A stretch of 64,000 nt of DNA from Aphanomyces cochlioides (taxonomy: Eukaryota > Oomycota > Saprolegniomycetes > Saprolegniales > Verrucalvaceae). The stretch lies in the NCBI GenBank assembly GCA_019828595.1, contig JAHQRK010000020.1, positions 1,364,001 to 1,428,000 of the forward strand, written 5' to 3'. Of this stretch, positions 35,474 to 46,358 are shown piece after piece. Below the pieces are notes generated by a model, which had not been told where the DNA came from, did not search any database, and saw only the letters and a list, made by a program, of their open reading frames with translations. The first letter of the stretch is position 1. Every line of letters begins with the position of its first letter. The translations under genes and the position numbers were made by a program.

Positions 35474-36560
35474 CTCTCTTTTTCACACTTTCATCTCCTT
35501 TCCTTCTCTTGCCCTCTTTTTTCCACCTCTCTCTTCATCTTCACGACCTTTACACGTCCCAACATTTAGACTCATCACATTTACCTACACATACAACAAC
35601 TACACACGATACAGTCTATTCCAATGCCACACAAACAAATCTACGCGTTTTCACCAGCATTCACGCGGCATGAGCCATCATTGCTCTGTCTTGTTTATTT
35701 CATGTGCAGGACACATTGGATGCACCCCAAAAGACATTACAATCAAGAGGAATCACATTCCCTTACATACGTTGTCGTGCCAGTATTTTTGTCGCTCGTC
35801 AATCTCTGACAAAAACTCCTCCACGTAGTAGCATAGAAGTGCCATTTTGAAGGTCCAGTGAGCATACATGCCCCACAGCTCCTACGTTTGCCTTTCGGAT
35901 GTCTGTGACGGCTCAGTTCAAAGTAGTTCGGAGTTGACGTTTTAAGTGATGCCTCGCTAATTCATTGATCGAAATGAACAACACGTTATTTAAACATGGT
36001 TGCTTCTTGGAGGATAAAACAGTTTATGTTGGTTGTCCAAAATGAACAGCCTCATACTTTCCAACCTCTGAATTGAGGTATAATCCCTTTGCAAAAACAA
36101 ATCGCAACGACGTTTGGCTTCAACACAGAGAGAGGAGGAAAAAGAGTCTACCAATCGCACACGCATACATTCCGTTCTTGTTGTGTCGTTGTTTTAGTCA
36201 CTCATATTTTGGCAAGTCATATATACATTCTTTTTGGGGGGACACAGCACGAAGATTCATCGTGCTAACTTGGTGCGTGCTGTGTGGCCACGGTGCGACG
36301 TTGGTACGGAGACTTCTCTACAACACTGCATGAGGCAGAGCGAAGAGCTTGGTAAAGGGTAAGAGTGTTTGTAAATAAGAAGGTGGATGGAATGCGATGT
36401 TGTAGATGAAATGGCAGAGACGAGTCTCTGAAAATGGGCTGGAAGATAGTGAGGACTATAAGAATACAGGGTGTAGGATGTGGTTGATGATGCCAGTTGG
36501 TAGTGTATGTAGATGACTAAAATAGTGTGTGAAAGGTCGGTGGCTGGAGGACGTATGTGT

Positions 36561-36657
36561 CCGGTCATAGCTCAGTTGGTAGAGCGTTTGACTGTAGTGG
36601 AAAGTTGTATTGGATTCAGTATGGCTTCAGAAATCAAATGGCCACCGGTTGACCGGA
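36561..36657 (+). pseudogene. tRNA-Tyr pseudogene, unit 16
   Basis: T-armless copy; start of the GACGTATG/TTACCCTC subfamily that flanks both retrotransposons. Confidence 0.85.
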
Positions 36658-37740
36658 CTCTCTTTTTCACACTTTCATCTCCTTTCCTTCTCTTACCCTC
36701 TTTTTTCCACCTCTCTCTTCATCTTCACGACCTTTACACGTCCCAACATTTAGATTCATCACATTTACCTACACATACAACAACTACACACGATACAGTC
36801 TATTCCAATGCCACACAAACAAATCTACGCGTTTTCACCAGCATTCACGCGGCATGAGCCATCTTTGCTCTGTCTTGTTTATTTCATGTGCAGGACACAT
36901 TGGATGCACCCCAAAAGACATTACAATCAAGCAATCACATTCCCTTACATACGTTGTCGTGCCAGTATTTTTGTCGCTCGTCAATCTCTGACAAAAACTC
37001 CTCCACGTAGTAGCATAGAAGTGCCATTTTGAAGGTCCAGTGAGCATACATGCCCCACAGCTCCTACGTTTGCCTTTCGGATGTCTGTGACGGCTCAGTT
37101 CAAAGTAGTTCGGGGTTGACGTTTTAAGTGATGCCTCGCTAATTCATTGATCGAAATGAACAACACGTTATTTAAACATGGTTGCTTCTTGGAGGATAAA
37201 ACAGTTTATGTTGGTTGTCCAAAATGAACAGCCTCATACTTTCCAACCTCTGAATTGAGGTATAATCCCTTTGCAAAAACAAATCGCAACGACGTTTGGC
37301 TTCAACACAGAGAGAGGAGGAAAAAGAGTCTACCAATCGCACACGCATACATTCCGTTCTTGTTGTGTCGTTGTTTTAGTCACTCATATTTTGGCAAGTC
37401 ATATATACATTCTTTTTGGGGGACACAGCACGAGGATTCATCGTGCTAACTTGGTGCGTGCTGTGTGGCCACGGTGCGACGTTGGTACGGAGACTTCTCT
37501 ACAACACTGCATGAGGCAGAGCGAAGAGCTTGGTAAAGGGTAAGAGTGTTTGTAAATAAGAAGGTGGATGGAATGCGATGTTGTAGATGAAATGGCAGAG
37601 ACGAGTCTCTGAAAATGGGCTGGAAGATAGTGAGGACTATAAGAATACAGGGTGTAGGATGTGGTTGATGATGCCAGTTGGTAGTGTATGTAGATGACTA
37701 AAATAGTGTGTGAAAGGTCGGTGGCTGGAGGACGTATGTG

Positions 37741-37755
37741 TCCGGTCATAGCTCA
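37741..37755 (+). repeat. 15-bp target-site duplication, left of retrotransposon copy 1
   Basis: TCCGGTCATAGCTCA, the 5' end of tRNA-Tyr into its A box. Repeated at 45078-45092 on the other side of the element. Confidence 0.9.
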
Positions 37756-40700
37756 CTGCAATGGGGAGGTATATTAATAGACTTTCAATATCTACTAATA
37801 CTAATATTGCCTACTAACGGCTCATCCCACTTCCAAATGCTTCAGCAGATTTTCTACTTTGGGCTTTGGAGTACAGCGATTTTTGACTTGTTGAATAAAT
37901 ACTTGGGGCTTGTTAATTTGGGGCTGAAGGTTGGAGCGCGAGCAAAGTCGGGTACTTGGCTACCAGTGGGCGATAGACAGGTTGTCTATGCAAAGTATTG
38001 ATAGCTGAAATTGCTTCCACTCGTTGAGGGCTGTCAACTTCTTGGAGGCGAAGCCATCTGCGGATCGATGCATGCCATCGGATGAAGCTGACTTCTTGCC
38101 AAATTTCTGGCGGAGGCGGCTCCTTCGATTCGAACTTGGCGGCGTTGTGCGTTGTCCAAATATAGTGAAGGTTGGAAGCACACAGAAGAGCCCAGAGCAC
38201 AAACAGTATGTCTTGAAGCTGGCTACCGCGTTCGTTGACTTGAAAGCGGTCGATGTTGGTGATGGCAGTCCAATCGAAATTGACACCGAAGCATCGCCAA
38301 GCGGTCGCGTGAAAACGCCAAAGGGGATACACGCGAGAGCAGGTGTGGAAGGCGTGGTGTTGGTTCTCCGGTGCGTCGCAATTGGTATAGACACAGCAAA
38401 TTACGTCTGGCTGCTGAGGTTGCAAGTAGAACAAGCGCGAGTTGACAGGCAGCATGTTGAACAACAGTCGAAACCAAACGTCGCCATGGAGGGGAGGCGG
38501 CCAACGGCATGTTTTGCGGATGAGTCGCACGTAGGTCGCAATATCTTGTTGCTCGACGCGGGACGATGTCGCCACTGGGTGCGGTTTTCCATCCGAAGGG
38601 GCGTGATGCGCCAAACGTGATACGAGTCGCTTGGGCCAACGCTCGAAGGATAGCAATTGATCTTTGAAAAGTGCCTTGAAAGGGTGACTTGTTGTATCGA
38701 TATCGGTCAAAGCAGTTCCAGTTCGAACGCCAGACGTGCGGAGGACTTGGTCGAATATCTTGGTGAGGTGGCTATAAACTTGACCAGCACGTTCGGGTGC
38801 TGCAAATCCCATCGTGCCGTTCGCTTGTAACGTCACTTGTGCCGCACGGTTGTTGGATGACAGTCGATCAATAAACGCAGCTCTTGTAGGCCATGTCCCT
38901 TGCCGTGTCAAGAAGTCTTTGAGGCAGTGGAAACCGTTTTGAGACGCATGTCTACACCATCGACGACACAGAGCAGTCTTCACGACATTTGATGTAGCAC
39001 CCGCAGGACCAACTTGCAGAGCGGGGTAGGATGTCAGCCACACGGGGAGGTTCAAAAGTTCTTCGAGGCTTGGTGGCGAAGCGGTTCGCTTGGCCATAGG
39101 TGTGGCGGCCCATTGATGCCAAATGTCGTGCCAAAGAGGATGCAGCTCCCACAAAAACAACCACTTGGAGCTGTGGTTGGGGAAGTACGTGAGAAAGTCG
39201 AACGGGTGGGTGTCGCGATACAGCTTGTTCATGACACGGGAAAATTGTCTCTTGACAAGCAACTTCCATGGGGCAAATGTGTTGGGTGAATTGGGCTGCA
39301 TCAAGAGTTGGAGCCGCAGCAGTCGCTGAGTCCGAAGCTTCGAAGCCACATGCGGAATACCGAGGCCGAGTTTTTGATCGAACTGCCACTTGCGGCAAAT
39401 AGTTGAGCGATGATGGTCGGTGATTTGCGTCTTCCGACCAAGGATGTACTTGTTGACCATTCTTTGCCAAACGGCAACCATCGTTGGAGGCACATACACT
39501 GCAGCCGTGACATGCCATAACAACGACAACAACATGGTCGATACGATGAGTTTGCGGCCTTGGATGGTTCGTGCACGACTTCCCCACGTTTGAAACGCAG
39601 CCAGAAACTTGTCGTTCAGTTGCTGGACTTGAAAATCGCGCGGCAGTCGGTGGCCAAAGAGAATACCAAGGTATTTCACTGGCTTCTCGCTCGGCAAGAC
39701 GTTCAAGAGGCCACCATCGTCGATGTCTTCGATATCGAGATTGTTGTTGAGCGCCAAAGTCATGCACTTGGCAACGTTGAGACGAGCTCCAGACACAGAG
39801 CAAAAGTCTTCGACAATTGCCATTTGCTCGACCGCCGCTTGGAGGGATGACGAGAGTAGAGTCGTGTCGTCGGCAAAGTAGATGCTCGTCAGTGAGTCTC
39901 CATTTGGAAGGGGAATACCAAAATCAGGAGATCCGCGTAGCATTTCGCCGAGTGGCTCGAGGTAAAGTACGAAGAGCATGCACGATAGGGGGCAACCTTG
40001 TTTGACTCCGCGGGTAGGCCGTATGGTAGGGCCAAGACCGTCGTTGAAAATGATCTGGACCAGAGGCGTATTGTAAAGCAACTGAACCCAAGACACAAAT
40101 GTGGGACCGATGTTCATCTCCTTGAGTACGTCGAAGAGAAAGCCTTGGTCAACCATATCGTATGCCTTGGAAAAGTCGAGAAACGTCGCGTAGTAGTCGT
40201 GGTCTTCATTGGTACAGAAAGTCTGCAATGCTTGTACCAGCATCACGTGGTCGTGCAAGCGACGGCCAGGGACAAAACCAGCTTGGCTTGGGTGAGCGAG
40301 GTATGGGGCAACTTGTGCAAGACGGTAGGCCAGCGCCCGCGATAGAATCTTGACTTCAACCGACATGAGAGTAATCGGCCGATAGTTGCCAGGGTCGCCT
40401 CTGTCTCCAGCCTTGAACAAGAGCGCCACTGCACTTCGGCGTTGTTGGAGCAGGAGGTGACCGTGATGGGTGAGTTGGTAGTTGAACACCTTGAGCAGGA
40501 TTTGGGCGAATACGTCCGGGGAGATTTGAAAGAAAGCTGCAGGCCAGCCGTCTGAACCAGGAGACTTGTTCGGGTTCATAGACTTGAGCGCGCCGCACAG
40601 GTCTTCCGCCGTGAGAGGACTTTCCAGAGCGTCGCGCTGTTCTTGAGTGAGACGTCGAGTAATGGCTCGAATGATAGCTCGGCGACGGGCCCGATTCAAC

Positions 40701-43700
40701 GGTGGTTGGTCTCTTGGAGTGACCATGATGTTTTTCCAATGAGACGTAAAACCAGCCTTGACTTCAGACGGGTCAGTCGACGTTGCACCGTTGATTGTCA
40801 CGGACGAGAGCGGCACTTTGATCCCCTTGGGTCGACGAAAAAAGTGACTGGTACCTCGCTCGTTGACGTTGGCGTGAAAGTCGAATTGCTGATCCAGGTT
40901 GAACTGTCGGTACTCGCTGCGGGCAGTGTCAAGGGCTTGACGGGCGGTATTAACAATGGATGTCTCAACGAGTCCCATGTCGAATGCTCGGCGGGAAGTA
41001 AGCCACTTCATCTTGAGGCTGTTGAGTGTGTACTTCATCGAGTCAATGTACTGGCGATGACTGACTTGGAGACGCTTCTTCATTCTCTTCAACCAGCCGT
41101 ACCACTTTGCGCCAAAGTTTTGAGTGTCGTCTGCGCGCATCTCGTCCAAAAGTTGATTGGCTTCGGCCTTGATCGCTGCGACTACTTGAGGGTTCTTTAA
41201 GAGCTCACGGGGGAGGCGCCAGTAACTTCGGTCGGGAGCTCGCTGCTCGCAGGAGAGGACCACTTTGTGTTCCATGTGGTCGCCTGCAAAGCTGCTTGGG
41301 GAATAGCTTGAACGTGCGTACGTTTGAGCGACGATATCTTGGTCCACAAACAGGTAGTCGAGGCGGTTGCTTCGACCAGGGCCGCTGTAAACGCGCTCGT
41401 TGGGGTGGTGCATCCTCCACGCATCGATAACACCAAGTGCTGAAAGCCAGGCAATGCATTCCGCCTTACCAGCGTTGTGGTCTTGGCGAGGTCGAGTCGC
41501 GTCCAGATGCTCCTCCAGGGGTAAGTTGAAATCGCCTCCGACAAAGTGAATGCTGTCGTCTTCAAAGTCGCGAGGCAGGTCGTCGAAAAACGGTGCTCGA
41601 GAGTGAGCGATAACCGGGGCATAGACGTTGTGAAAGTACACAGGAACGCCGTCCCACTGAGTTCGAACAACCATGTATCTTCCAGGTCGGTCATGGGTGG
41701 TCAAGTGTTGCAGGTCGAGGAATCCAGGCATGGATCCATGGAAATACGATGCCACACCGCAGCGCCGATTGTTGAGTGAGTCGACGCGATCAGTGCGGAG
41801 ATCGTTGGTGAAAAGCTTGTATTTGCCAACGCCTACTTCGTTGTTGAGGTGGAGTTGGAAGGTTTCGAGATGTTTGATGTTATTGATTTTGGTTTCTTGA
41901 AAGAAAACGGCTTGGGTCGGAATTTGGAGTCGCCGCGCCACAAGATGTCCGTTGTCTTTCAGCCCATTGAGGTTGGCAGTGGTCAGTCCGAGTATGGGGA
42001 ACTTGGTGAAGAGACCGGCCGCGACCACCTTAGCCACGGAACGCGACAGACGTTGCGTTCGCAACATCTCCCAGCATGAGTGTCTGAGTGTCGGGTTGGA
42101 ACATCACTTGGTTGTCGAAGGTGGGGTCCAGGGAGCCAGCCTCATGGAATTCCAGGATCGTGGTCAAGACGTATCGCGACTTCTCGTCTTCGCCGGCATA
42201 CAACGTTTCCATGATATTCCAAATCAAGAGGCCGAAGCTCGTGTCAAGCAATATGGCAGATAGCGATATGCCCGACAAACAGCGGGAGCCCAAATGAGAA
42301 GCCAGTGCAGTGACCGGGTACTTGGTAGAGGCCACGATCGCAGCATCACTGTTGTAGTACGTTGGAGCATGAATGGCCAAGAGAACTTCTGCCACAGCCA
42401 ACACTTCTTCCAGGTCGCCGCGGTGGAGGGAAATCTCGTCGCCGTCAATGGTAGTATCGATGAAGTCGATGTTCTTGAATAGCTCGATGTTGCTGAAGAT
42501 GGCTTGAACGTGCTCGCGGGTCATACGCACACCCCACGTCAATGAGTACAGCTGGGAGAACGGTTTGTCTCCACCCCAAGTCGCTCGAAGCCACCGATGG
42601 AGGAGGCGTTGTCTCACAAAGTACTCAAAGCACGCACGGTCTTCATCAAAAAGTCGGTGCAGTTGCAAGCCAAATTCAATCGGGGAACGCTCGAGATGGC
42701 TACACAGCATGTCGACGCGGCCGTCGTTGATGAGTTGGGCAAGGTTGAACGAGCTGTTGGTCACTGCATCTTCGACTTGGGTTGAGAGATGCAATGGAAC
42801 TTTGGCTCTTGGTGTCGAGGTCTTGTAGTTCGGCGAGAATTTCGTCAAGAGACATTTCTATGCGCTTGGGAACGCCATCTTGGATCTTGGTGCCGCCGAC
42901 AAATTGACCGGACGTAGGGAGGTGGGGAGGGTCATCCGAGACGTCCAGCTTGGGTACAATCGTTGAGATCTTGTAATCGCCAAACTGAGCAACGTGTTCC
43001 TCGGGGTTGACACACACACGTTCGTCGAGGGCTTCAAACATGTTGGGCGAAATCCAAGAGCGGCCATGCTCGGGGGAATCCACTTGCTGTTGCGTCTTCT
43101 TGCGCTTGCCTCTCGACGCCTTGACGCCAGTCCACTGCGGAGGGTTGGCTTGCGCAGTTTTCCGACGTTTTGGCGCCTTGGGAGTCGAAGAAGGCGGGTT
43201 GGTTGGGCTGGGAGCTGGCTTGTTCAATCCATATTGGCGGGACGTTGCATCAAGGTCCAAACGAACCAAGTTCTTGTCACGAAAATACCACCCTTGACCG
43301 TACACGCGGAGACAACGGCCCTTGAAAAGAATTTCTTCGACGAGACGGCCGTCGCGCTGTATGGTCGTTGGTACGGAGGTTCCTTCAAAGTAAAGGCGGT
43401 ACCGAGAGCTCGCCATACCGCTTGAAGAGGAAACGTTGGGGTAGGAGCCCCACAGGAAGCGTGGCTCCAACTTGGTCATGACGTCGAAGATCAGGCGCTC
43501 TTCGTCTTGATCTTGAAGGCCTTGAGGGATGTCCATGAAAAATCCGCCGAGGACGTGCGGAACGTTCATCGTGAAGTGTTGGGACGAGCCATCTCGAGCG
43601 ACTTGAATCTTAAACGCGATGCCTCGCAGCTTCGTCATCGCTTCGTGAGAGGCAACACCCCACTTGAGCATGCGGTTCGGGATGTCCTTCTCGCATCTCA

Positions 43701-45077
43701 CAATGTCAGCAATCGCAGTGTCGAGGCCGAGGGCTTGGTTGTCGAAAAGGATCGATGCCATGGCAGCTGAAACATCGATGGTCTTCGTGTGTGCACCCGT
43801 GGGCTCTGCAACCAGCCGACGATGCCGCGCGCCGAGTGCTTCTGGATCGGGAGGGTGTCTTCAAACGTGAGGGTTCCAGCAGCACGCTTGCGAAGGAGGG
43901 GTTCGAGTTCCTCCATCGTGGGCTGGTAAGGAGCAACGTCCTTGGTCTTGATGGCCTTGGCAGACTGAGACCGCTGTTGCGCTTGGAAGGCCCATACGTC
44001 GTTGGGGGCCTGGCGGTTGTTGGGTTGGCCACGGCCAGGTGTCTGGGCTCCGCCAGATTGAGAAATGTTTTCCAAATGCGATCCGGGTGAAGCCTGAGAT
44101 GATGGCTGGCGGACTGAGTGAGAGTCCGAGTCGTGCGTCAGACCAACACTCAAGCGTGCGTCAGAGGCTTGGTCTTGTCCGGACCCTGTCCCATGGTGGA
44201 CAGAGTCACACGTTTGACCTTCACTCGCGTTGGACTTCGAGAAGCTTCCATGGGTGACTTGGTCTTGAGTATTCCCATGACCAACACTGGCCACAGGGTT
44301 GTTCGCGATTGTTCCAGATCTTGCCCGATGATTCTTCGAGAAGAGACCATCACTCATGGAGCGACTAGTCTCGATGGGATCTTGACCTGTCGCCAGAGTG
44401 GACTTGTCGCTCGGGGGATTCTTCGAGAAGGGACCTTCACTCAGGGATGGACTGTTCTCGAATCTTCCTTGACCTGTCGTCATGTTGACGTCGGTGCTTG
44501 AGCGAGTCTTCGAGAAGCCACTATCACTCGTCGAGAGAACATTCTCGAAAGGAACAGAACCCAACGGAGTCTTGCCAGGCAAGCCACCATCACTCACGAT
44601 GGACGTGGTTGATGGAGATTCTTCGGGCAAGGTCGTTGACGTCATGAGCACATCTTCCGAGGTTGGAACGCCGTCTTGCCAGGCTTCGTCGCAAGTGTCA
44701 GAGGTCGTTGGATCATTCGCGGGATCGCAAGCCTTCGTCGAGCGAGTCACAGGCAAGGGTTCAAAACGGCGCGGTTTCGAAGGGGTTGCACGTTGACGTG
44801 GAAACGGAACGCGCGTTGGAGTAGGGAGCGGATTCGTAGACGCGTCATGATGCGAAGCGTTGGAAGCATCGTCGACGTCCTCTTCCAACGACGACGCCAT
44901 GTCGGTATCGCTTGGGGATGGGTCAGCAACGACGATGACGTCCATATCGCTGGGGCTGGACGCCGAGGGAGAGAACGCGGAGGAGCAAGATGGGGCACGA
45001 GGGTTGGTCGAGCGGGTAGCAACCATATTGTCAGATAGCGTAGAGTGGTACTGCGGGGTAGCTGGCAAATTGGAAAC
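37756..45077 (-). mobile_element. Non-LTR retrotransposon copy 1 in a tRNA-Tyr A box
   Basis: A 7322-bp insertion, defined by comparison with uninterrupted units, that splits a tRNA-Tyr pseudogene after position 14. The element reads on the minus strand: a very short 5' leader, ORF1, ORF2 overlapping ORF1 by 38 bp, and a 155-bp 3' untranslated end. No poly(A) tail or long terminal repeat is seen; the 3' end reads CCCCATTGCAG at the junction. The AP-endonuclease plus reverse-transcriptase ORF2 with a C-terminal Cys/His motif places it with L1/Tx1-like elements (family assignment by architecture). Confidence 0.93.
37913..42067 (-). CDS. ORF2: AP endonuclease plus reverse transcriptase, intact
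   Basis: Uninterrupted 1384-aa frame starting at the ATG at 42067. The N-terminal exonuclease/endonuclease/phosphatase fold has TTANLNGLK, FFQETKI (catalytic Glu, about residue 56), VGGDFNLP (about 176-183), NRLDYLFVD and FAGDHMEH (about 257), the residues expected for an apurinic-type nickase that opens the target. The reverse transcriptase follows at about 500-800: KSPGSDGWPAAFF, LLFKAGDRGDPGNYRPI, FVPGRRLHDHV, LDFSKAYDMVD, GVKQGCPLSCMLF, the catalytic IYFADDTT (about 730) and KYLGILFGH. The C-terminal part has a Cys/His motif (CCVYTNCDAPENQHHAFHTC, about 1224-1243) typical of zinc fingers in this position. ORF2 would nick the target and copy the RNA (target-primed reverse transcription). 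All key residues are present, so this copy may encode an active enzyme. Confidence 0.93.
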   Translation of the reverse strand: MLRTQRLSRSVAKVVAAGLFTKFPILGLTTANLNGLKDNGHLVARRLQIPTQAVFFQETKINNIKHLETFQLHLNNEVGVGKYKLFTNDLRTDRVDSLNNRRCGVASYFHGSMPGFLDLQHLTTHDRPGRYMVVRTQWDGVPVYFHNVYAPVIAHSRAPFFDDLPRDFEDDSIHFVGGDFNLPLEEHLDATRPRQDHNAGKAECIAWLSALGVIDAWRMHHPNERVYSGPGRSNRLDYLFVDQDIVAQTYARSSYSPSSFAGDHMEHKVVLSCEQRAPDRSYWRLPRELLKNPQVVAAIKAEANQLLDEMRADDTQNFGAKWYGWLKRMKKRLQVSHRQYIDSMKYTLNSLKMKWLTSRRAFDMGLVETSIVNTARQALDTARSEYRQFNLDQQFDFHANVNERGTSHFFRRPKGIKVPLSSVTINGATSTDPSEVKAGFTSHWKNIMVTPRDQPPLNRARRRAIIRAITRRLTQEQRDALESPLTAEDLCGALKSMNPNKSPGSDGWPAAFFQISPDVFAQILLKVFNYQLTHHGHLLLQQRRSAVALLFKAGDRGDPGNYRPITLMSVEVKILSRALAYRLAQVAPYLAHPSQAGFVPGRRLHDHVMLVQALQTFCTNEDHDYYATFLDFSKAYDMVDQGFLFDVLKEMNIGPTFVSWVQLLYNTPLVQIIFNDGLGPTIRPTRGVKQGCPLSCMLFVLYLEPLGEMLRGSPDFGIPLPNGDSLTSIYFADDTTLLSSSLQAAVEQMAIVEDFCSVSGARLNVAKCMTLALNNNLDIEDIDDGGLLNVLPSEKPVKYLGILFGHRLPRDFQVQQLNDKFLAAFQTWGSRARTIQGRKLIVSTMLLSLLWHVTAAVYVPPTMVAVWQRMVNKYILGRKTQITDHHRSTICRKWQFDQKLGLGIPHVASKLRTQRLLRLQLLMQPNSPNTFAPWKLLVKRQFSRVMNKLYRDTHPFDFLTYFPNHSSKWLFLWELHPLWHDIWHQWAATPMAKRTASPPSLEELLNLPVWLTSYPALQVGPAGATSNVVKTALCRRWCRHASQNGFHCLKDFLTRQGTWPTRAAFIDRLSSNNRAAQVTLQANGTMGFAAPERAGQVYSHLTKIFDQVLRTSGVRTGTALTDIDTTSHPFKALFKDQLLSFERWPKRLVSRLAHHAPSDGKPHPVATSSRVEQQDIATYVRLIRKTCRWPPPLHGDVWFRLLFNMLPVNSRLFYLQPQQPDVICCVYTNCDAPENQHHAFHTCSRVYPLWRFHATAWRCFGVNFDWTAITNIDRFQVNERGSQLQDILFVLWALLCASNLHYIWTTHNAAKFESKEPPPPEIWQEVSFIRWHASIRRWLRLQEVDSPQRVEAISAINTLHRQPVYRPLVAKYPTLLALQPSAPN

Positions 45078-45086
45078 TCCGGTCAT
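42030..45086 (-). pseudogene. ORF1 of copy 1, two frameshifts
   Basis: Three reading frames cover it: 45086-43698, 43761-42700 and 42848-42030. Compared with copy 2, one base is missing at about 43803 and two at about 42806, so no full product can be made. The N-terminal third is Ser/Thr/Pro/Asp-rich, with imperfect repeats ending GFSK/PFSKN/LFSKN. The middle has a compact, more ordered part (WGVASHEAMTKLRGIAFKIQ to RYRLYFEG and VYGQGWYFRDKN) and then a basic nuclear-signal-like stretch (APKRRKTAQ, RGKRKKTQQQ). No CCHC zinc knuckle is visible. It probably encodes the RNA-binding/nucleoprotein partner of ORF2, as in related elements (inference). Candidate starts are the ATG at 45026 inside the element or the in-frame ATG at 45086 inside the target duplication. 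Confidence 0.8.
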
Positions 45087-45092
45087 AGCTCA
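45078..45092 (+). repeat. 15-bp target-site duplication, right of copy 1
   Basis: Identical to 37741-37755. It also restores the start of the tRNA-Tyr copy on this side. Confidence 0.9.
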
Positions 45093-45175
45093 GTTGGTAG
45101 AGCGTTTGACTGTAGTGGAAAGTTGTATTGGATTCAGTATGGCTTCAGAAATCAAATGGCCACCGGTTGACCGGA
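45079..45175 (+). pseudogene. tRNA-Tyr pseudogene, unit 17 (right of copy 1)
   Basis: T-armless copy whose first 14 nt belong to the target duplication, so it remains full length despite the insertion. Confidence 0.85.
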
Positions 45176-46261
45176 CTCTCTTTTTCACACTTTCATCTCC
45201 TTTCCTTCTCTTACCCTCTTTTTTCCACCTCTCTCTTCATCTTCACGACCTTTACACGTCCCAACATTTAGATTCATCACATTTACCTACACATACAACA
45301 ACTACACACGATACAGTCTATTCCAATGCCACACAAACAAATCTACGCGTTTTCACCAGCATTCACGCGGCATGAGCCATCATTGCTCTGTCTTGTTTAT
45401 TTCATGTGCAGGACACATTGGATGCACCCCAAAAGACATTACAATCAAGAGGAATCACATTCCCTTACATACGTTGTCGTGCCAGTATTTTTGTCGCTCG
45501 TCAATCTCTGACAAAAACTCCTCCACGTAGTAGCATAGAAGTGCCATTTTGAAGGTCCAGTGAGCATACATGCCCCACAGCTCCTACGTTTGCCTTTCGG
45601 ATGTCTGTGACGGCTCAGTTCAAAGTAGTTCGGGGTTGACGTTTTAAGTGATGCCTCGCTAATTCATTGATCGAAATGAACAACACGTTATTTAAACATG
45701 GTTGCTTCTTGGAGGATAAAACAGTTTATGTTGGTTGTCCAAAATGAACAGCCTCATACTTTCCAACCTCTGAATTGAGGTATAATCCCTTTGCAAAAAC
45801 AAATCGCAACGACGTTTGGCTTCAACACAGAGAGAGGAGGAAAAAGAGTCTACCAATCGCACACGCATACATTCCGTTCTTGTTGTGTCGTTGTTTTAGT
45901 CACTCATATTTTGGCAAGTCATATATACATTCTTTTTGGGGGACACAGCACGAGGATTCATCGTGCTAACTTGGTGCGTGCTGTGTGGCCACGGTGCGAC
46001 GTTGGTACGGAGACTTCTCTACAACACTGCATGAGGCAGAGCGAAGAGCTTGGTAAAGGGTAAGAGTGTTTGTAAATAAGAAGGTGGATGGAATGCGATG
46101 TTGTAGATGAAATGGCAGAGACGAGTCTCTGAAAATGGGCTGGAAGATAGTGAGGACTATAAGAATACAGGGTGTAGGATGTGGTTGATGATGCCAGTTG
46201 GTAGTGTATGTAGATGACTAAAATAGTGTGTGAAAGGTCGGTGGCTGGAGGACGTATGTGT

Positions 46262-46358
46262 CCGGTCATAGCTCAGTTGGTAGAGCGTTTGACTGTAGTG
46301 GAAAGTTGTATTGGATTCAGTATGGCTTCAGAAATCAAATGGCCACCGGTTGACCGGA
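46262..46358 (+). pseudogene. tRNA-Tyr pseudogene, unit 18
   Basis: T-armless copy; the unit has the CTATTCGAATG variant (46506). Confidence 0.85.

Larger units (their letters stand above)
17824..37740 (+). repeat. Array block A, Tc1-like element to first retrotransposon
   Basis: Sixteen full tRNA-bearing units follow the rest of the split first unit. The left-hand units carry CTATAC in the segment before the CCACACAAAC word and GACGAATG before the tRNA. Most later units carry CGATAC, and the last ones also GACGTATG and TTACCCTC, so sequence variants change along the block. The last unit has its own lesions (a 4-bp deletion near 36930 and a T at 36864). Confidence 0.85.

Noticed and set aside
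37960..45038. Plus-strand frames of 100-200 codons inside the retrotransposons
   Set aside because: They are shadows of ORF1 and ORF2 on the opposite strand, at the same places in both copies.
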